A stretch of DNA of 64,000 bases from assembly GCA_032207245.1 (NCBI GenBank), contig CM063510.1, positions 159,120,847 through 159,184,846 on the forward strand, written 5' to 3'. Below are positions 57,253 to 64,000 of this stretch, one piece after another. Below the pieces are notes generated by a model, which was not told the origin of the DNA, searched no databases, and saw nothing but the letters and a program-made list of their open reading frames with translations. The number at the start of each line of letters is the position of its first letter. Positions within the stretch are counted from its first letter, which is position 1. The position numbers and the translations under genes are program-made. This DNA is from Pardosa pseudoannulata. Taxonomy: Eukaryota > Arthropoda > Arachnida > Araneae > Lycosidae.

Positions 57253-59886
57253 TAGGAAATATTTTTAATATAAAATTAAATGTTGAAAAAATATGCATTT
57301 TCAAAAGTTTAAAAAAAGTTATTAAATATCTTAGCATGTCAGGTAGAATGGGTACAGTAGACCTCTGGTCACAGTATCCTGCTCTTGGGGAATCCTTCAG
57401 ATGCCCTAAATGTGAATTCATTCATATCAGAATAATCATTATGTCTGCAATGTTAAATATAATATATGTAAAGTCTGGGAAAGGTAAATCTGTTAGATTT
57501 TTAGAAAACTGTATTTATAGACCAATAAATATATATTTTATATCAAAATGCTTGCAAATACAGCATAAATACCTTATTTAAAAAATGTCAGCATTCAAGT
57601 AAAAAAAAAAGTTATATCTACATAAATCATACAATTAAATTTCTACAATTTCACTTATCAAAAATATCCCTGTTCCTCATGAAATAACCTTAGTATAGAC
57701 TATAAACTATTACTCTAGATATAAATTTCAATTGTACATCAAACTAACTGTTTTTCAGTCTTGCAGATTTCATCTATAAGTATTTTTACTTCCCTAAATC
57801 ATAATTGATCTGTGCCTTTCTTAGTATTTTCCTGTGGAGTGTTGTAAAAGATCACAAAGTTTCAGTTTAGTTAGTGAAATTATTTGAAACTCAATTAAAA
57901 TGATCAATTAGATATAGTTTTTAGTTGTATCTTACAAAATAAATCCACAGTAGTTAAAGGTCAAAAGAACATAAAAAGGTAGTTAAAAGAAAATGGAGAA
58001 AAAATTAGTATTTTAAGCTATTTAATTTTTAAACATGTGAATGCTTTTAAAATTTCAAATTTTCAACTGAGTCATATTTCAATATGATATCATACAATAG
58101 ACAAATATTGGAAAAAATAATTTATAAATTATTTTTTTTTGTCCTATGATTTTATGTTTTTCATAAATTATAAAAAAGCTTTGAAAATATGTTTTTTTAT
58201 TTTATTCTACAAGATCTTAATTAAAATTAAATAATATTGCAGACAAATATGTTTAGTCATACACATTAAATAGTGAGATAATTTTGAAGTGAAGTGTGCT
58301 GCATACATATTTTATACATAAATCAGTTTTAGTAGAAAAACTTCTTTCGTAATTATTTCCCCAGAGTCGTAAATTTTATCAAAATCTCAGTTATTTTAAA
58401 GCTTAACAGTTGTAGCAAACATGATTATTTTTTATATCTGTAATTAAAGAAAATTGCTGATGTTGAAATTATTTAGATGATCTAGAAAAAAAATAACAGT
58501 TAAATGATAGGTTAACATGTTTGAATGAAAAGTGTCTTCATAGTACATGCCTGCAGTACATTCTATGACAATTGAAAATGGTGATGTTAAACCATAAGGG
58601 TTTTATGATTAAAAAAAAAAAAAAACTTTGTAGGAAATAATTGGGGGGGGGATTATCAAACCTGTTTACTATATAGCTTGTTTTTTTTTGTTTTTTGTTT
58701 TTTTTTATCTCTCAAATTTTTCTTTTTTGATTATGTTCTAACTTAATAAAGAAAAAACCTTGTACTGTAATTATGTTTTTTGCTATACTTCTCTAATAAA
58801 ATCCTCCAAGAGTTATACTTTGTTGTTAGAATTGTGAACTGAATAATACTTGCATCTTACTCAAAATTTTTAAGAATGACAGCTTGTAGCCTTATATGTT
58901 TGATTTCATATGTATGAATCTGTATAAGTGCTTTTTTTTTTTCCGTCAAACTTATATTGTTAATACAAAAGTGCACAGACACACCAACAGGAAAGAAGAG
59001 GGGAGGAGTTCTTCACAAAAGTACAAAATGTGACAGTGAATTCTATATGATCTTTGAACATTACATCTTTTGCACTAAAAGCTATTGATAACAAAATAAA
59101 ATGTACTAACAGTCAGCTTATTTGTAATAAATGTTATGAATTATTGGGATAATACACAAAAATCTACAGAATTTCAACTATAGGATAAACAGATAGATGA
59201 CAAAATTTTACTTAGTACCTAATTCAAAAACTTCTGTGAACAGAAAAATATCTGTTCCTATGTTTTTCTTAGGTTTTGTAATAGTAAATTATAGATGAGT
59301 TTTGACATTCAATATTTAGTTAAATGGTTTTCTGCCTGTGGTGATACATTTATTTTGCATCATTGAATATTCAGAAGCTATTTTAAAATGTTTTTCCTTG
59401 TTACATGAGTAATTTATACATTGTACATATTTCTGTCTGAGTTAAAAAAATGTAATTATTACTAAGTTACTGAATAGCAAATTTTGCTTTGGAAATCCTC
59501 AAGATAATGTCCATTTTTCTTTGGTGAGAATAATATATTTCCAAGAGTTGTGTAATACTTTCATTAATGAATTCTAAATATATTTCTTATCCTTAATGTT
59601 ACCTGTTTGTAATAAAAAGAACCTATCTGTAATACTGTAGTATTGCAGTCAGTTGGTATAACTTAAGCTATTCTAGTGGATAAACTTTTACCCTAAATAT
59701 CCATGGTTTAATTTTTTAAAAAGGAACACATTTCATAAGATCAAAAATATTGTAAACAATGCACATTTATATGAAATCCAACTTGGTGTAAAAAAACTCA
59801 AGAAATATTTACAGATACTGAAGTTGATGAATATTTTAAACAGTTTAGCCTAAGATAATTTGCCAAATTCATACTCCAGTTTGCAA

Positions 59887-59888
<2 letters not shown>

Positions 59889-59922
<34 letters not shown>
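59889..59922. repeat. (AT)17 microsatellite
   Basis: 34 bases of alternating A and T. Confidence 0.95.
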
Positions 59923-59924
<2 letters not shown>

Positions 59925-61339
59925 TTAATTTTATTCGGAATTCCATATACTAAAACACAGTAATTGCTGTTAGTATACGAACTAGAAGCATAAACATTGT
60001 GAAGCAGGATGATTCTGATGATAATCATTATTATAGACATTAAAACATTTCTCATTTTATTTTTCCAATTTCATTGTTAGAAACTATACAACTTTATTTT
60101 TATATCTAATATTTTTTAAAAATTAAGTTAATTGAAAACTGTGTGTTGTATGTATATACTTAAAACACAATTATATCAATAATTTTGAGGAAAAAATGAT
60201 TAATATAGGTTATTAATACCGTATGTATTTAGCATTATTGAGAACTTTTAATTATATAATATACGGACAAAAAATTAATATAGTTTAGCATGAATCGGTT
60301 TGTAGATTAAAAAGACGAAAAACATGAATTTTTCATCTAAGTTAAACGTAAATGCGTGTAAAATAAATTGTTTAAAATAGAAAGAGTTAATTTATTGTAT
60401 GAAAGTGTTAGATTCTATATATTTTACCGTTGAAATAGAGATGGGGGGGGGAATTTACCTGTAGCATTAATGTTTATGAAATCTCTTGGTATATTTACCC
60501 CATTGAGTATTAAGTGCAATTATTTCCCATTTATTGCAAATATAGTTACAACCTATTAATATATTTTATTTCAAATAAAAAAGAAAAGCTGTTAAAAAAT
60601 AGCGCAAAGAATTCGTAGCTTGTTCTTTCTTATAAATGTGTAAGATTAAATCCAGGCAAATGTATGTTAAATGCAGTCATGTCGCTAAGAAGAAATGGGC
60701 TTAAGAGGATAATGGACTATCTGACGAAAACTATTCATCAGTGACCCTTGATACTTGAAAGAGAAAATTTTGGCGATGCGCCAAAAACGAAAATTTTCCT
60801 TATTGATATGCATAGCGTATAAAACGAACGCCCTTTCAGTAGTGTGACTTCTATCTTAAATATCAGTAGAACTATTATTAATATTTTAAATTAAGTGAAA
60901 GCGATCAAAAATTTAAAAAAAAAAAAAAAAATCCGTTCTTTCACGCTAGAACGTTTTTTAATGATTTTTTTACTTGAGCTATTTAGTTATATTGTCACTG
61001 CCATTGCAGCTATTTTAATTGTAAGTTTAGGTTTAATTTCACTAAGCATTTTCATTATTACATTAGTTATGTCGTAAACGAACTTCCTGAATTGAGTAAG
61101 GTCGATCGGACAACCCCTCCCTCCCCACTTCATTATGAATCCCAGACGTAAAACGTAAACATTAAGTTCGCGCATGCGTCTTTAAGTATGTTTTGTTTAT
61201 GAAGAAAAGCATAATAAAAAAAGTGTGCTTATACTATTATAGTATCTTAAATATCAGATAAAAATTGTCAGGAACTTAATGATATCTTTTGCGTCTATTA
61301 GAAGACGTGTTTAAATGATCTATTTTAGGAATTAATCCT

Positions 61340-61870
<531 letters not shown>

Positions 61871-62759
61871 GTAAGTATATACCATCATTCATATAAGTAT
61901 TTTAATTGTTTGTTGATATTTTGATGACCGTTTATATTTCAATACTTTCTTATTAAATGACTAGTTTTTGTTTACATAGTATAGTGGTTCTTGAATACGA
62001 GTTGGTTCGGAATACATACCTTGTTTAATTTTTCTTACTTGTATCTCATTCCCAATAATAGAAACAAACTAGGTGTTTGAAACTTCCCTATGCAATACTA
62101 ATATCTTCAGTGATATTTTTCTCACAAAGTTAATGTATCTAAATATGGTATCTCGTTTTACAAAATGTTAACGGGACTGATCGATCAAGTTATTTATATA
62201 AGTATTTACTTTAGACATTTTAATTATCTTCTGATAAAAATAATGTCTTTAAAAGAATTATTTTTCTTATGAAAACATTATCCCCATTTATTTTATCATC
62301 TATTGGTTGCTACCCGATTGTCATAAGTGTTTATTTATTGCTATGTTATAGGTGCATTTTTTAAAATCTGATCTTGAAGTTGATTTTATAAAATCAATTT
62401 CTAATAAATTGTGTATAATCGATATTTATAATATAATTTAATGTCTTCTTTGCTTGCAAGAACATAATTCAAGATATACTAGCAGGTATGTCTTGCAAAT
62501 TGTTCTTGTAACTCAGTATTAGTTTGAGTTTTGCAGATCAAAATAGAAATAGTGTCCGTATTTTAATTCATTTATAAAAAATCTGTGTAAAAGTGTATGT
62601 AAGGTATTTAATAAGTTAAAACTTATGTTACTAAATTTTTGAAGTAAAATTTTTTCCTTTCACAACAGTTTATTAAATGGAAGGGGGATTAGTAAATGTG
62701 TTGTTTTCCAAATTTATTTTATATATTTTTGAAATATTTTACCCTGCATTAAGAGAGCA

Positions 62760-62806
62760 TAACTATTTAAATGCCTTTGCCTCATAGGCAGACATTTAAA
62801 TAGTTA
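62760..62806. repeat. Imperfect hairpin
   Basis: taactatttaaatg and its exact complement flank an inner cctttgcct/aggca arm, in the UBALD intron. Confidence 0.75.
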
Positions 62807-63382
62807 CTAAGAAATTATTAGGAGTATAACCTTTCTTCTCTTGTTATTTATACTATCAGATAGAATAGTAGGTTTTAAAATATATTTTATTCATTGTTTT
62901 ACTACCTAGTTTATATATGATTACCATTTATAAGAGTCTTGTAATGTTTTGAAATATGTCCAGAGAAAATTATCTTTTATTTGATAAATGCACATGCTAA
63001 GTTATTTTTATGTTTTATTAATACATAAATTTGAAAGCAATTGGAAGTCATTAAAAAAAGTGTTTGATTGACATTTATATAGTCTTGAAATAGTTCTCAA
63101 ATTTCTACCTAGATATTTTTAAATTTTAAGTATACTTGCACATTTTCATGATACAAGATCCTAAACAGCATATAAGCACTAAGTATAAGGTAATTTAACA
63201 GGATTATAATAAAAGCAGAAGAGAAATTACCAAATTGAGATATGGAGGAAAAATAACAAAAAATTAAATTGCAAAAGCAGCTTGATTTGTTATGCTTGAT
63301 TCAGTTAACTCTTAGACATTTATTTCATTGCACAGAAGTTCATTAATCCATGAAATAACTGCCTTCTCTGACCTTTTACCTT

Positions 63383-63424
63383 TTCTAAAAGTAAGGAAAG
63401 AAACTTTCCTTACTTTTGAGAAAG
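63383..63424. repeat. Near-perfect hairpin, ~18-bp arms
   Basis: aaaagtaaggaaag and ctttccttactttt are exact complements separated by aaa; the arms extend further with a mismatch, in the UBALD intron. Confidence 0.85.
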
Positions 63425-63900
63425 TTGATTGTTTGACATTATTAGTATTTTAGCCCACAGGTTAGTTTATTTTTTTAATATTATTGAAATTCTTCCGAGA
63501 TAATGATGGGATTTCAAAGAGTCAGAACAAATAATTATGCATAAACTTGATAACTTGTCTCTGACACCTCAGTTACATTATAATTCTGATTGCAGGACAT
63601 ATTAAAAGGAATGCTTTAGGGGTACAGGACCCTGCCCTTTTAATTATTTAATTCTTACATCCTACTTATTCAAGACATATTCAAGAGAAATAGAAAAATG
63701 TGTCAATTAAAGAAGTATTTGGTTTGGTATTTTGAATTTGTGCCCAAAGAATGGTTAAAGGTTATATGCAATAAAAAAACTTTTATGCTTGGTATTATGC
63801 AAGTGTATTTTTTAACAAACTAAAAGCTTTTATAAAATAGTATTTTGTCTTTTATGATGTTTCTGTGTAGTTATTTTAACTACTCTTGAAACTCTGTTAT

Positions 63901-64000
63901 CAGGGTTCCTATGGTCCTTAAAAATCCTTTAGAGCTCTTTAATTTTAGCTTTCATTTTTAAGGGCCCTTAAAACTACTTAATTTTTGTGAAAGGTCCTTA
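63901..64000. mobile_element. hAT-like repeat, left end, cut by window edge
   Basis: cagggttcctatggtcctta is a CAGGGTTCC-type terminus followed by repeated (g)gtccttaaaa / ttaaggg motifs. The right end is outside the window, so the assignment is tentative. Confidence 0.4.

Larger units (their letters stand above)
55406..61339. other. Intergenic between ARL6IP1 and UBALD
   Basis: AT-rich, with one SINE (56062-56232) and microsatellites at 57235-57252 and 59889-59922. Open frames at 55890-56183, 57237-57581 and 59798-60055 are chance or overlap repeats; no conserved domain is seen. Confidence 0.55.
61871..64000 (+). other. UBALD intron 2 (to window edge)
   Basis: AT-rich sequence without a recognisable exon. 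It holds two imperfect hairpins (62760-62806, 63383-63424) and, at the end, the start of a hAT-like repeat (63901). Confidence 0.6.

Noticed and set aside
57237..57581. 114-codon plus-strand frame
   Set aside because: It starts in a (GT)n microsatellite and shows no domain or splice support.

Overview
This window is animal nuclear DNA: strongly AT-rich, with intron-split genes (GT..AG splice sites), long introns, many microsatellites and many decayed transposons. There are no bacterial features such as operons, Shine-Dalgarno sites or CRISPR. Gene content and transposon types (mariner, Tc1, hAT, pogo/Tigger-like, LINE, tRNA-derived SINE, TG..CA solo LTR) suggest an arthropod. A chelicerate such as a spider is my best guess, but that is an inference. 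Most long open frames here are chance or transposon-derived; the real genes are made of short exons.

Four conserved genes can be assembled exon by exon. (1) Plus strand, 5645-22041: a fibroblast growth factor of the FGF1/FGF2 type, three exons, 164 residues, no signal peptide and no cysteine. (2) Minus strand, 44056-31440: CCDC25, with four 5' exons (115 codons, NFACT-R-like domain) and a terminal exon encoding the acidic tail; the coiled-coil part expected between them was not found. (3) Plus strand, 46095-54246: ARL6IP1, an ER-shaping membrane protein, six exons, 209 residues, ending in a KKKK tail. (4) Plus strand, 61492-61870 and beyond: the first two exons of a UBALD1/2 (FAM100) UBA-like protein, continuing past the window edge.

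Layout: 1-5600 is upstream sequence ending in a GC-rich promoter-like stretch. 5645-22041 is the FGF gene, whose second intron (12.6 kb) holds a pogo-like end, a SINE, a hAT transposase remnant and MITEs. 22042-31418 is intergenic, with a GC-rich island of unknown nature (28930-29370) and a Tigger/pogo remnant. 31440-44056 is CCDC25; its introns carry LINE remnants, an LTR-like module, a mariner split by a solo LTR, a SINE, a Tc1 element and a hAT element with intact target duplication. CCDC25 and ARL6IP1 are head to head, 2.04 kb apart. 46095-55400 is ARL6IP1 with its 3' UTR; 55400-61490 is intergenic; UBALD follows.

The genes are unrelated housekeeping or developmental genes and do not form a pathway. 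I found no undescribed multi-gene system. The most interesting points are the cysteine-free FGF, the missing middle of CCDC25, the nested solo LTR whose removal restores a mariner reading frame, the 37-T splice acceptor in ARL6IP1, and several unnamed MITE families.
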